Positions 46,101-57,513 of a stretch of 64,000 nt of DNA are shown here, piece after piece. The notes under the pieces are model-generated. The model had not been told where the DNA came from. It ran no database searches and saw nothing but the letters and a program-made list of their open reading frames with translations. Every line of letters begins with the position of its first letter. Position 1 is the stretch's first letter. Source of the DNA: Litoditis marina (taxonomy: Eukaryota; Nematoda; Chromadorea; Rhabditida; Rhabditidae); contig OZ038439.1 in NCBI GenBank assembly GCA_964036275.1, forward strand, positions 12,691,095 to 12,755,094, written 5' to 3'. Both the position numbers and the translations under genes were made by a program.

Positions 46101-49100
46101 ATTTGTGTGTAGTTATGTCATCTTTTCGATTCACTTGAAATCCATTTAGTCGTATAGGGAACAGGGACAGTACAGAAAGCGACTAAAACGATATGTATGT
46201 CGGGATAATCTACTTTGTTGGTAGCTTGATCGTCTGCATTCCAGGGTCATTGTGTACTCACTGATGTTATGGGTATCGAACTACGATTCTCATATTGTGA
46301 CTCCCTACAACAAAGGAAAAACGGAGGGGGGGGGGGTGAAAATATGAACTTATGTTCCTTTCAGGGATCTACGCGTTTATGGTCACTAAACGAGACGAAC
46401 ATGAAAGGTTGGAACTGTGCCAAAGTGAAGATAGAAAACTACTTCTCGACGAAGGCGGTCCGGAAAGTAAGTATTTTTTCATATTTGTTTTCAGTTTTGA
46501 GCGGTAGTTGGTTTCAAAGGCAACAAAACTGTGATTTACTGTTGGAACTCGACTAATGGTAATGTGTCTGTGCACTGACCTTCACATGCTCTCACCTGCC
46601 ATTATACAACAACCATCTGATCAGACCCCAAAAGAGCGTGCAGGTCAAAGAGACACATACTGTCAGAGAAATTTGTATATTTTTGACCTTGATGATCTTG
46701 CTTGTTTAGCTGACCAATCGTCGTGGAAAGTGCAAATAATTTTGAGTCAACGCGTAATATATTTGTTCAGGATTTCTGGGAAAAGACTTTGCTCGCTAAA
46801 CATATTCACTTTGAAGTGGCGCTAGACGAAAAACACATCAAACGATTAGAAATATCCCACCAGACAAATTTATTTTTAGAAAAAGTGAAGTAACTGAATG
46901 GTACTTGAAACCCAGTTCTTGAACAGTCAAACTAATCGAATTGAACTAGCGAGTTCAACACGGTGAAAAGATCAAAATTTATTTTCGATTTTTTTCAGAA
47001 CCGCTGAACATAAACAGCAGATCAATAATATTGAGCAACTCTATCGGGTTTTGCTGTCTAACCACACTGGTCATGAGTCTGGCTCCCTATACAATCCCAG
47101 ATTTACTTTTAAGGTAAGTTGTAAATACATACAATAGTTGAAAAACTAGTAATTTGTACCCGAATAGTTTTAATTATAAATAAAACTTCATAATTTCACG
47201 AATGAACTTCTCATGATCCAACCTGTCAGTTCTCATACATGATTCGAAGTCCAATCATTGCACTTGTATTCATTTTCAGAGTTTGTATAATCCTGCAAAG
47301 CGTAGCAATGATGACCGCTGGATCATTGAACCAAAGTTTTCTGGTCTCAAATAGATTGATTTCGTACTTGGGTGATATTTCCTATGCAGTTTACCTCGTG
47401 CATTGGCCTATATATTCCTATTGCAAGCAAAGTTACGAGGAAGAAAATACAATGGGTAGGTTAGTCACTCTGAACTCCCTGGGACTGGGACGTCGTAGCA
47501 GTCGACCGTCCGGGACGCGATGTTTACGCGTCCCAGACGGTTTGACTGCTACGGTCCCAGACGGTTAGTCAGGATCAGCCGGGCCAGCGCGGCCCCAGAC
47601 CATTCCGAAATTTAATTGATTAATAATATTACTGATTCACTCCGAATTATTGAGAAAAGATGAGATTATTGCTCAATTTTCAATGCTAATTCTTTTTGAA
47701 AAAATACACTTTTTTCAAATGAATATGCACGAGCATGTTTTCTCTTTAACACCTAATCGAAGTGAGCACTTCTTTCGTGTGTCAGAGCGGCTTTTAACCT
47801 AGCTCGAATGAACTAAATTGGCTGAGTTGCGCAGAGTGCCACCTCTAGCACGTACGTATCTAATTCTGGCCGGACCGCTGATTACTTCACGAGTGGCGAT
47901 CCAGCTATCATTGCGAGTGCAACGACGTCTGCTACGTTGAGTAATTTGACCCGTACGTCGTCTGCTACCAAGCTAAAATGCGGGTTTTTTTGCGTGACTG
48001 CTACGACGTCCCAGTCCCAGGGAGTTCAGAGCAAATCATGGAGCTCATCGAAGGCTTTTAAATTTCGTGGCAAAATTATGTGGAATGCAACATTTTACCG
48101 TTTCATTCACGTAGCTCACGCAACTTACTCCAAGGTACGGTTCAGCGTTTAGTCGATAAAAGTTAATATATTAAACTCGTTCAGCCACAAAATTAATCAA
48201 CAAATTTCTGAATTCATAAGAAAAATGCATTATCTATGAAAAGTAAAACTAATGTTGAAGAAAACTTCAAATCCATTGATGCGATCTTCAATTTTCCCAA
48301 TAAAGTCGTCAATTTCAGTTCTCTATCTCGGTCTCGGACTATCGTTGATACTCGGGGCTGTTTTGACTGAAACGTACGAAAAGTTCTATCTGAAACTAGA
48401 ACCCTGTCGAGTTTTCACACTCATTGCTGTCATTTATTTCTGCTGTGTGTTGGTGTTATTACCGAACACACTTCGGGATTATAACGAATCACTGGAAACG
48501 GAAGAAAAACTGATCAATGATGTTCAGAACTATACTAGAGGTGAACATTTTCATATACGGGGGAGGTTCGATTAACTAAAATGATGGTTTGGTAAAAAAG
48601 GGATATCATGAAAGCATCAGCAGAGTTACCGCAAGACTGGGTACCTGGTTTTCTACGGTTAAGTCCCATGAGGATGGTCATAGTGAAAAATAGATCGAAC
48701 GTCCATTTTCTGATAAGTTGGTCATTTCCTCATATCATTCTGGTTACAGAAGAAGTAATTGCGATGAATAAAAAGGTGATACGCAATGACGGATCTACAT
48801 TGTATTTGAGGAGTTGTAAACACCCAAACAAGAAAGGAAGTACGCATATGAACGAATGGTGCCAATTTGAGGCGAGTTCCATAAAAACAGATTGAAGGGC
48901 AAAGAAATCAGTCCGTTTCGCAATCCTCTGAAAGTTTTCAGCCAACCTTCTCTCTTTCTCAGCTATTTTTGTAGCGGACTCGAAGACGAGAGAGTGTGTC
49001 TACAGCTCATTGATCTACATGCTCTCTCGCTTTTGTAGCTGACAAATCGCAGATCAAAAATCAAACATATTCAATTTAGAGTGAATTCTATATTCTCGTA

Positions 49101-51437
49101 TGTCCTGACTTTTACTTTAAATATTTATATTTGTAATTTAATGTTTCAGGGAGTTGGTAACGGAACGAAGAAAATGATGATAATCGGAAATAGTTACGCG
49201 TTGAACAACGCAAAACCAATTTACGATCATTGCAGGAACAAAGCATCCAGAATGACCATGTATTCTGCTACTGGTGAGTTATAAAAAATACAAAATTCAA
49301 AGTTAAAAGGACAGTTTGGATATGATTATCATACATAAGTAACATAAGTTACATAACTTATATCATCTCGTAAAACGGAATCGAGTGCGATTCAATTTTC
49401 TCTGCTTTTGCCCAATCGTCAAATCTGCAGTGAGCGTGGCCACTGATAAAGTTCCGGTCATTCCCACTGAGATTTGACAGCGTTCCAATGAATATTCCAG
49501 GCTACTTTTCATTCCTTTGGAGTCTTACAAAGACTGCAAATCTTTGTTAGTGGTTGTTCAGTTTCATGAAAACACGTGAATGAAAAAAGTTTTCGAAATA
49601 GCTATGTTTGCTGTAAGAAATTGTCATCCGAAAATCGTGGCACAATGCCAATGAGTCTCAGTGGGAATGAAACCAACTATATTCGAAATTACGAAGAAAC
49701 TATCTTTTCTCTCCCCAACTTTATCTCCTTTCAGTGCTTTATCTACAATGTCTTTATTGTGTTAGATCGGTAAAAAAACAGTCTGTTACGTTACACTATT
49801 ATTTTTCTTAGGTAATTCGTTGCTTTGAGAAATAATTGATTGATTTTCAGCTTGCGAAGCATTGGTGATTTCTGTATCCAAACAAAAGTTCGGTTGCACT
49901 GCTCGATATGAAACTCTGCTGAAACAAGTTCAAAAGGATGGGCCAGATGTGTTGTTCATGATATTCAGGTCAGGCGGCGTAGCAATCCCTCAAAATACTC
50001 ATGAGCTATTCGCATGAGCTTCTGAAATTCTATTGATTGCTATGCTACAACATGAAGAGTTCACGAGTAGCTCATCAGATATCCCATGAGAAATCTCATG
50101 AGGTCGAAGGAACTGCTACGCCGCCAGTTGTTTTTTTTGGTTACCTGGTTGTGTACATGAAAAAATATTTGACTCTCTTCTATCGGAGAAATGACGAAAT
50201 CTAAAATAAAAGTTGCAGTTGGAACATTGCACAGTTCAAATGCATTGGCGAAAGACTCAGCTAATTTGCGAATTTCATTCGTAACCAACTAACTAAGTCT
50301 TGAAATTTCTGAGCCTCCGAATTTGTCACTGTTCAAAGTTGAAAGTATAGGATTTGCCACACCGTCGTGGACACCGTACCATCGATTTTGTATGGGAAGG
50401 GGTTTGACGAGCGGCCAGTTCGTCTGCGTATCATTGATCTAAACAATCTCTCAACTTCTGACAAAAAAACCTACGACCACTCGCCCCGCATCGATCAATC
50501 AATTGAACCCTCAGCTGTCTTTCTTGAGAAAATGACGATCAACTTTTCAGGCACGTTGAGATCTATTCATTTCCGAGACCAAAGAAAACGGAGAAGGACG
50601 CGCTGGTCGAGGCAGCAAAAAACAGATTGAAAGAATATTCGAAAGTTGTGAAGGATCAAATATTCATTCTGGACGCGATTCCTCGCAGTAAACGCACGAT
50701 TCTCAATACGATCAACAAGGGTCTCGAGGAGGGAAGACTCGTTTCACAGGTATCGTCTTCATTTCATCAACGAAAGCCACAAATTGTGTTGAGTTAAAGG
50801 AGACCGGAGAGCAACATGGTTTCTCGGTAAAGCTGCTGTATCCTGTTTCTCGGTATAGCAGCCCGAAACAAAATCTCTGCTCATGTTGTGTTCCGGTCTC
50901 TTTCAAACCTCTCACCAGGCACGTAGCGAGAGTATTTCATGAAATATTCGGAGTTCGCTAGCGCGCCAGATATCTCAGTTGTCTCACGACACAGCATATG
51001 AGAAGTTTATGAGATAGTTTAAAACGTATTGCATTATTATGTGATTTTGATAAACAAAAATTTACGAATTTTTCCGCACGATCTCGGGACGTTTTCACGT
51101 CACATCTCCTAGGCTAGAAGAGGCTGAATACGTTGCCGTAACAGTATTATTTCTATTATTGTTATTCTTTTCATCATTTTCATTATATTTTTTGATAAAT
51201 TTTCAGAGCGAAGTTGCAGACGGAGACTGGCATTTGGCTAGAGAAAGAATGAAACAAATTGTGAAAAGTTGTTCGAAATGTGAACTTATTGATTTTATGC
51301 CTTCGTTCACTAAGAATGGAACTTTTAGATTTTTCGATGACAACGGATTGTCTTATTTTTCTAATGTAGTTCATATAACATCGCCCGGAAAAAAGTTGAT
51401 AGAACCAGTTTTTGAGAAGTTATGTAAAAAGTTATAA
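43156..51437 (+). CDS. OAC-type membrane O-acyltransferase with SGNH domain, copy B
   Basis: Thirteen exons (43156-43271, 44790-45054, 45395-45533, 45960-46046, 46365-46466, 46999-47113, 47280-47455, 48319-48540, 48750-48871, 49150-49273, 49851-49968, 50551-50749, 51207-51437) keep one frame of 671 aa. The N-terminal acyltransferase-3 domain has R13/H24 in helix 1 (GIRGFAIIAVLLFH), FFALSGYLI at 40-48, HTWSLAVEMQFYLLVP from 137 and YAVYLVHWPIYSY. The C-terminal half is SGNH-like, with GNS (Ser463) and a D-x-x-H-type end FFDDNGLSYFSNVVHI (Asp639/640, His651). This is the usual OAC layout and length; such proteins are thought to move acyl groups across or onto extracellular-side substrates. Two oddities: the exon 3 donor reads G|ATGAGT instead of GT, and the exon 9 donor is GC. 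If exon 3 is not spliced, the protein stops soon after. Confidence 0.8.
43365..44670. repeat. 1.3-kb element in copy B intron 1 with inverted arrays of CTGACTTTCTTACAAAAA
   Basis: About 43376-43525 repeats TCTSACTTTCTTACAAAA-type 20-mers. About 44480-44645 repeats the reverse complement (TTGTAAGAAAGTCAGA). GGGCCCGTTTCTCTGCTTTC and CAGAGAAACGGCACC mark the outer ends. An inner inverted pair, GACCGGAACACAACTTGAGC and TGCTCTCCGGTCTCCTT, recurs as a small copy at 50795-50910 in intron 12. Confidence 0.6.
47468..48031. mobile_element. 564-bp TIR element in copy B intron 7
   Basis: Perfect 36-bp inverted ends: 47468-47503 begins CTCTGAACTCCCTGGGACTG, and 47996-48031 is its reverse complement. The interior has a further GGGACGCG/CGCGTCCC hairpin and no coding. 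Absent from copy A at the same intron. Confidence 0.8.
49970..50128. repeat. GGCGGCGTAGCA MITE, full copy in copy B intron 11
   Basis: AGGCGGCGTAGCAATCCCTC start and GAACTGCTACGCCGCCAG end. It begins immediately after the GT donor of exon 11 (CAG|GTCAGGCGGCG). Confidence 0.75.
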
Positions 51438-51747
51438 TAATATTTTGTTTATAATACGATTTGTAACGATATCGAACTTGTACGGTTAAAAAATGTTATT
51501 GATTGAATCTTATTTCTCTATTAGTTAATGTTGGCATGTTATTGTAATGGTACTGTTATTCACATACATCTTTAGGACATAATGGTATTAGCACGTCTAT
51601 TCACGTAGCACGTGACTGTTTCAGGCACTTTCCAAATGCGAGAAAGACTACACTAAATTGTTAACCACAATTCTATAAACACTTCGAAACCGTAATCAAT
51701 TTTTATAGGTAATGTTGTTTATTAGATACAATCGTGAAGACAAATAT

Positions 51748-54435
51748 TCATTTTCCGTAACCTCCTCTGGGATTGAACCCTCCGAATCGCGGGTGGCCCC
51801 CGTAGCCTCCATAGCCTCCATGGAAACCCCCTGGAATTAGGCTGTACACTAATTTCGCCACAGAATAGTCTCCATCTTTCTTATTCAGATTCCTACAGTA
51901 CTTTTGTGAACTTTTCATTGACTGTTTCTATCAAGAACTTGAACTGTTCGAAAACAAGATTTTGAACAGTTTACGTAATGAAGATACAAACCAAAAGCGA
52001 ACGTTGTTATAGTCGTTTTAATTTTCACTGAGACTCCTACAGTATACGTTCAAATTACTTAAATGTTGTCAGAATAGGGAACGATTCTCATCAATGATTC
52101 TGTTACCACATTGCGAAGAGTGTACCGAAATGTTTCCGACAGAGATTGATTTCGCATCAGGAAACAGTTATTAGAAAAGTTTGAATATGTACTGTAAGAG
52201 TCTCAGTAGGAATAGTGTCGACTATAACTTTCAGCTGACGTTCTCGACTAGCATGACCCGAGAGAAACCGTGTGTTAGCGTTACAGTGTGTTATATTGTA
52301 ACAGTATTTGTGTTCAGTCTTCAGCTATTTTGAAAACTGATTGCCTCTCAAAACTGACAAGTTCAAACCATTAAAATAAGGTATAGTGGTCGCCAACGGG
52401 AATGCTGGAGAGTACTGTATATCTCACTTTCCGCTGTGTACGCACACATGTCTTCGATTTCAAAACATGCCCGCTATGCACTCCAATAGCGCAGCGCTTA
52501 GCGGCCTGCACGACACTTTTGCTTGCAGGTTCGGTTCCGGTGAGAGACAGAACTATATAAGTTTGGCACCCATCTATAGTTTCCAATGCGACTGTGAATG
52601 CGATCAATGTTTTACGTTGGCGCGCCATTGGCTGTCTAGGGCGCGACCGATATTATGAACCCGGCCTGAACTAACCAAACAGCAGAAATCTGCCGAGAAA
52701 CGTGGTTGTGCAAATAATCTATGTGTCTATATGCGGAAGTAGATGTATTTGGGTCTATCTAATTATTATTAATACCATGGGGTTAGAGAAGGGGGGGGGG
52801 GGGGGGGGGGGTTCGAGCCCTCAACCAAAGTGTTAATGGGGAAAAATGCCACACACTGAGTTTATTTACCCAGAATAAAATGATAAGTCTGATACAAAAA
52901 TGCTGGTTTCAAGTAGAGCCTTCTGCCATTGGAAAAACATATTATGATAAACTCAAACTCAAACTATATACGGCGCAACATATAAGGTCTTCACTCACCG
53001 TACGGTCGTGGGCGGTACGGATGGTAGTGGGGATGAGAGTGCACGAATCGTGGAAATGAACGAGTGAAAAATCAAAACGCTACACTTTCATGGAATCAAT
53101 ACCAACTATAGTGTACTTTACACTTACTTTGGATTTTGACTTGTTTTGATTTTGATTTTAATTTTGAGTTTGTATTTTGTATTTTGACTTCAATTTGTAT
53201 GACTAGTGACACCGATATCTGACCGCAAAACTAGGAATGTATGGCGTAGATGAACGGTCACATTGATTCATTCATTGGCATGCAAGCAGCATGTGAGATA
53301 CCAGGAAAAACACAGGAAAAAGTGAAAACCAACTGATTTTGAGAAAGAGGAAGAATCGAAATCATGACATAAACGTTCACTTTATATTTCTCTTACCGTA
53401 AGGTCGTGGTCGCGGTCTATATGGGTGAAAGTGGGGATGACTATGATATCCTCCTGTAAACAACCAACAATACTCCAACAGTTCTTTATTATACACGTTA
53501 AATAAGTTTTCACGGATATGCCTTCTCAAACTGACCTATAGTTTATAATTAATGAATGGCACGTCTGGTCTTGGATCACTATAATTCTCCTAATCAAAGC
53601 CGCACTTTATTCGATCGAAATTGTAAAATTTTCTTGTATGTAGCCAAATCACACTGGAGAAACAAACAACTACAGTAATCTGGCATCTATTTTGATTCTC
53701 ACGCTTCTCATTTCAACTGTTTTGGAAACTCACCATAGGGGCGTGGTCTGTAGCCACTGTATGGATGGTACGGCGCGTGTTGATGGCCTGGAACAAATTA
53801 GTAGAATACAGTTTCACGTTATGTCTGAGACGTGAGTAACGTGAAAACGTGAAAAAGCAACTAAAACTTATGTTTCTCTCAGTTTCTGGTGAATACCAAA
53901 AGCCCAGGTCTAATCAGCTGTAGGTCTGGTAAACTTAAAAGTTACAAGTTATTTGTTAAACAAACGATTTGTAAAAAATGAGCACTCAAAATAAGTTAAG
54001 TCGAGGAAAATTCTTTCGAAATCTCTCTACGTGATCTATAAATCTTGAATCTTGAATCTCCAAAAATTGAAGTATTATCTAACTTACCATAACCTCCGAA
54101 ACCTCCGTACGGGTGATATGATCTTCCTTAAAGACATATGGATTAAAACAAAACACAAGATTTCAAGATACAGTTCACACTAACTCTCACACACAGTAAA
54201 TCGATGTTTTCATTTTACGATCAAATAAAAAGGTTATTTTACAATCAGTTATTTAAATCATTTTACAATCAGTCATTTTACAATCAAATTTTTCTATGAA
54301 ATCACATTTCAAAACGGAAATTAATTGAATTAAAAGACGAAGTTATAATCGAAACTCACCAAAGCCCCATTGCGCACGTAGCTCAACCACGAGGCACAGA
54401 ACTACAATGAGGATAGGCCATAACTTTGAAGACAT
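51748..54435 (-). CDS. Gly/His/Pro/Tyr-rich secreted peptide built from repeated mini-exons
   Basis: Minus-strand exons 54360-54435, 54088-54126, 53734-53787, 53397-53453, (52999-53049) and 51748-51830 are all separated by phase-1 introns and give 119 aa with the bracketed exon or 102 aa without it. A signal peptide (MSSKLWPILIVVLCLVVELRA) is followed by QWGFG, like the QWGYG start of the neighbouring peptides. The internal exons each encode a short module: RSYHPYGGFGGYG, HQHAPYHPYSGYRPRPYG, GYHSHPHFHPYRPRPRPYG and FVHSHPHYHPYRPRPYG. The last exon is Gly-rich and ends GGYGK. The bracketed exon has TTTCCAC instead of TTTCCAG as acceptor, so it is probably skipped, which keeps frame. Likely a secreted antimicrobial- or cuticle-type peptide; that is inference from composition and context. 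Confidence 0.7.
52012..52234. repeat. CTACTGAGAC-family inverted-repeat element
   Basis: GTTATAGTCGTTTTAATTTT ... TCAGTAGGAATAGTGTCGAC then TATAAC. Inverted ends contain CACTGAGACTCCTACAGTA and TACTGTAAGAGTCTCAGTAG. In the last intron of the mini-exon gene. Confidence 0.65.
52384..52580 (+). repeat. tRNA-core short repeat, copy 7
   Basis: Full-length: ATAGTGGTCGCCAACGGGAA start, TATATCTCACTTTCCGCTGT block, A box TAGCGCAGCGCTTAGCGGCC, B box GGTTCGGTTCCG and TTTGGCACCCATCTATAG end. In the last intron of the mini-exon gene. Confidence 0.75.
52788..52810. repeat. G homopolymer run
   Basis: About 22 consecutive G on the + strand in the last intron of the mini-exon gene. Length is likely variable and prone to sequencing error. 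Confidence 0.8.
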
Positions 54436-55084
54436 CTAAAGATATTCTCAGTTACGTTTTTGTTGGCGTCAATTAGGGTTATGCATACACTCTTCAACTT
54501 CAATCACCACCTCCTCTCTTAACATATTTAACACCTTTATGTAAACCAAAACAAGAAAAAACGTTTGAAGTTGAAGTTCAAAATTTCAGTTTATGTAGTC
54601 TTATGCGCTTCTTTCGCAGCTTGAAATTGGCGTTGGATCAATTTTCAAATAGGTGCATCTAGGAAACAAGATCATTATGTTAATAATAATAATACAAAGT
54701 TTATCGCGCATATAATAAATGACAAAAAGTAGTAAGGACTAACTAATTGAAATTGTTACGAGTAGTCAGGAAAAATGAAAACGGGGTAGGTAGCACGAGA
54801 ATTGAAAGCCAATTGACAACATCGATAAAAACAGGTACCAACTTATATACACATATAGTTAGGAGTGTAACATACTATGGTCAAAACAACCATGTTCGTC
54901 GAATCTGAGATGCACTTTCATATTAATTCTCGTAAACAACTGTTTTCAATTATTTTTTGTAGTTCATTTTTAGTTATGATTGATTTTATGCTTTTTCTTC
55001 GTTTCCAATCTTGAAACATTTTGAATTGTTCTTTGTCTAATTTCTGACCAAAGTACTTTTCTAATTGGTCCCGTCCTAATTTTG

Positions 55085-55170
55085 ATCAGCGAATAGGCGC
55101 GCGTGTGATGTCATATTGGCCGAATTGTCTCTAAAAGAGGGCTAAAACGTGGTAAAATCGGGTATAAAAG
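55085..55170 (+). promoter_or_regulatory. Promoter module of peptide gene 1
   Basis: GATCAGCGAATAGG, TGATGTCATATTGGCCGAAT and a TATA box (TATAAAAG, 55163-55170) in this order. The same order and motifs precede the other two peptide genes. The TATA box lies about 390 bp upstream of the ATG, with a TTTCCAG acceptor just before the ATG, suggesting an outron. Confidence 0.6.
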
Positions 55171-55560
55171 CAACCTGACCAAAAGTTGGATATCTCTCGG
55201 TCACTTTCTCTATAGAGACTCCCCATTCTGATATTTCCGTTGTGGAAGCAACCATTTTTATTTATCATTTTTTTATGTGTAAATGCCACCGAAACTTATA
55301 CTTCTGATTATGTTTAGTGTTTCTTTCGAGTTACTTATACTAATGAAGTGAAAACACACCCACTTCTCAATTCATGCCGAACGGTTTTCTTACAGATCAG
55401 TGATAAATTCATTAGTCATAGTGTCTTATCATTATGATTTTGTTTATTTAGTAACTTGCTTCGTCAGGAGTAAGACTGATATTTCATTGTTCATACTAGA
55501 CTTTTTATTGACATCACGACCACAAAAAACAGAAGTTAATGTTTCCAGAAAATTCCCAAG

Positions 55561-56548
55561 ATGATTTCCCGAATTATCCTGATTGCTCTTCTTCTCGTTG
55601 CCTTTGCCTGCGTCGCTGAAGCATACGGTTACGGTGGATATTATGGAGGTGGGTAGATCAAATTTTGAAAATCGTTGTACTTCCTCAGAAAAACCGAGAA
55701 TATCACACTCGCCGACTAGAAACCTATTTGATTGAGTGTAGGGTTGTTAAAGTCGAACTCGAAACTCGACTCGACTCGAAAATTTTCGAGTCGAGTCGAA
55801 CTCGAAACTCGAAAACTCGAAATTTCTCAAAACTTGAAAACTCGAAAACTCGAAAACTCGAAATTTTCCAAAACACGAAAAACTCGAAAACTCGAAAACT
55901 CGAAATTTTCCAAAACACGAAAACTCGAAAACTCGAAAACTCGAAATTTTCCAAAACTCGAAAACTCGAAAACTCGAAAACTCGAAAATTTGAACGCGAA
56001 AACTCGAAACTCGAAATTTCGAACTCGAAAATTGGACTTTTTGGGTCCAAAAACAGTCAAAACTCGACTCGACTCGAAAAAACTCGAAAATTTCCGAGTC
56101 GAGTCGAACTCGAAACTCGAAAAGTCGAAATTTCCCAAAACTCGAAAACTCGAAAACTCGAAAACTCGAAATTTTCCAAAACTCGAAAACTCGATTTTTC
56201 GCCAAACTCGAAAACTCGAAAACTCGAAAACTCGAAATTTCCCAAAACTCGAAAACTAGAAATTTTGAACTCGATTAACAACCCTAATTGAGTGGTATTT
56301 CAGACCTGTCAATTGATTTCTCTCGATTTTCGCTGTGTTTTTCCAATGCACCAGAACTTAAAATGACTCATACTCAGATTTAGGGTAAAAAAGGTGAAAA
56401 AACCGGAAGACCACTTATAGTTATACATTTTCCAGGATACGGTCGTCGCAGCTACTACCGTCCTTACCGCCACCACTACCATCACCACCACTACGGGGGA
56501 TACGGCGGATACCACGGCGGATACGGCGGTTACGGATGGGGGAAGTAG
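55561..56548 (+). CDS. Gly/Tyr/His-rich secreted peptide 1 (NLP-29/caenacin-like)
   Basis: Exons 55561-55648 and 56436-56548 give 66 aa. The signal peptide is MISRIILIALLLVAFACVAEA. The mature chain starts YGYGGYYGG, continues GYGRRSYYRPYRHHYHHHH and ends in GGY repeats and GYGWGK. C. elegans NLP-29/NLP-31 and caenacin peptides share the YGGYG repeats and the GYGWGK end, and are antimicrobial peptides induced in epidermis by fungal infection or wounding. Assignment to that group is from composition and ends; the His-rich block is not typical of it. The single phase-1 intron after the first Gly run contains a hAT-like minisatellite element. Same two-exon plan as the genes at 57800 and 60224. 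Confidence 0.8.
55739..56286 (+). mobile_element. hAT-like element with TCGAG/AACTCGAAA minisatellite, copy 2
   Basis: Ends TAGGGTTGTTAA and TTAACAACCCTA are perfect inverted repeats. ATTGAGTG flanks both sides (55731-55738 and 56287-56294), an exact 8-bp target duplication. The whole interior is an array of ACTCGAAA units in about 80-100 bp higher-order blocks with AATTTTCCAAAAC spacers. The long open frames here in several phases are a by-product of the repeat and not genes. Confidence 0.8.
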
Positions 56549-56689
56549 ACCCGAGAAGATATTCCAACAAAATCACGAAATCCTATGAAACAAATGTATA
56601 AACTGATCTCATTTGGTCAATAAACATTATGAACTGACATTTTTGGTCTTCTATTGTCTAATTATTCTGTACAAGCCAACACAAATGGT

Positions 56690-57390
56690 GAATTCTATAT
56701 ATAACCGGGTTTTCTTGGTACCCCCCCCCCCCTCCCTTTTGGTGAAAACTAAATCTCGGTTACCTGTTTTTCTAACGAAAAATGTGATTTTTACCGTTAG
56801 TTCGTACGATAACCGAATTTCAGTTTTAGGTAACCTACCGGTTACCTGTGAAGTAGCCTAAAAAAAGATTACCAAAACCGGTTTTGTTACCAGAAAACCC
56901 CGTTACATATAGACTTGGCCGACAGAGTTCAAGAGAGCATAAATTATCCGTTTCTCTACATTGATTTCAAACAGATGTGGATGACAGACATAGGGTTACG
57001 ACAAGTGTTTTTCCATTTGTCGTTCCTCGAAAACCGTATCATTATTTCACCACCCATAAATCCCATTGACAAGCCTATTCCAAAAAGAAGCCGGCGCAAT
57101 ATCGGCCGGAAAAAAATCTATGATAAGAAGTGTCACCCTCTGTTTGGATTTAAATTTGAAGAAAAAAACTCTGAAGATAAATACAGCGCAGTACCTATTT
57201 TTGTTTCACTGGAAACATCAGAAATACCGTGATCTCACGTGTATGAGCTGTTTAGAAACAGTTAAATAATATGGTTTTCATTCCCACGGACACTCATTCA
57301 AGTCTGCATTAAAAAAGTCAAAAAATGTTTTTTTTAGAAATGTTTTTGTTCATGTTGGCAAAACAAACGACGCTCACATTTCTCCAAAAA
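56690..57390. other. Intergenic; GGTTACC-rich repeat and an unsupported ORF
   Basis: 56690-56910 has CCGGTTACCTG/GGTAACC motifs like 2196-2380. An open stretch at 56915-57232 (105 codons, MADRVQESINYPFLYIDFKQ) has no splice or promoter support and no recognisable similarity; I doubt it is a gene. Confidence 0.3.
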
Positions 57391-57423
57391 GTCACGTTTA
57401 TTATAGACCCAGTCCCGTTTAGC

Positions 57424-57513
57424 GGTCAGCGAATACGCGTTCCTTGACACGTCTCATTTGCCGAATTGTGAGAGAAAGAACGAAAAGACCAATGGGCTAT
57501 ACCCCTATAAAAG
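57424..57513 (+). promoter_or_regulatory. Promoter module of peptide gene 2
   Basis: GGTCAGCGAATACG, TTTGCCGAATTGTGAGAG and TATAAAAG (57506-57513), in the same order and spacing style as at 55085 and, on the other strand, 60522-60605. TATA lies about 290 bp before the ATG, with a TTTTTTCAG acceptor at 57786. Confidence 0.6.

Noticed and set aside
55665..56291. Very long open frames on both strands (up to 208 codons) rich in KLENSKTR or FRVFEFSS repeats
   Set aside because: They are products of the ACTCGAAA minisatellite, whose unit lacks stops in most frames. The stretch is inside an intron and bounded by transposon ends and an 8-bp target duplication.
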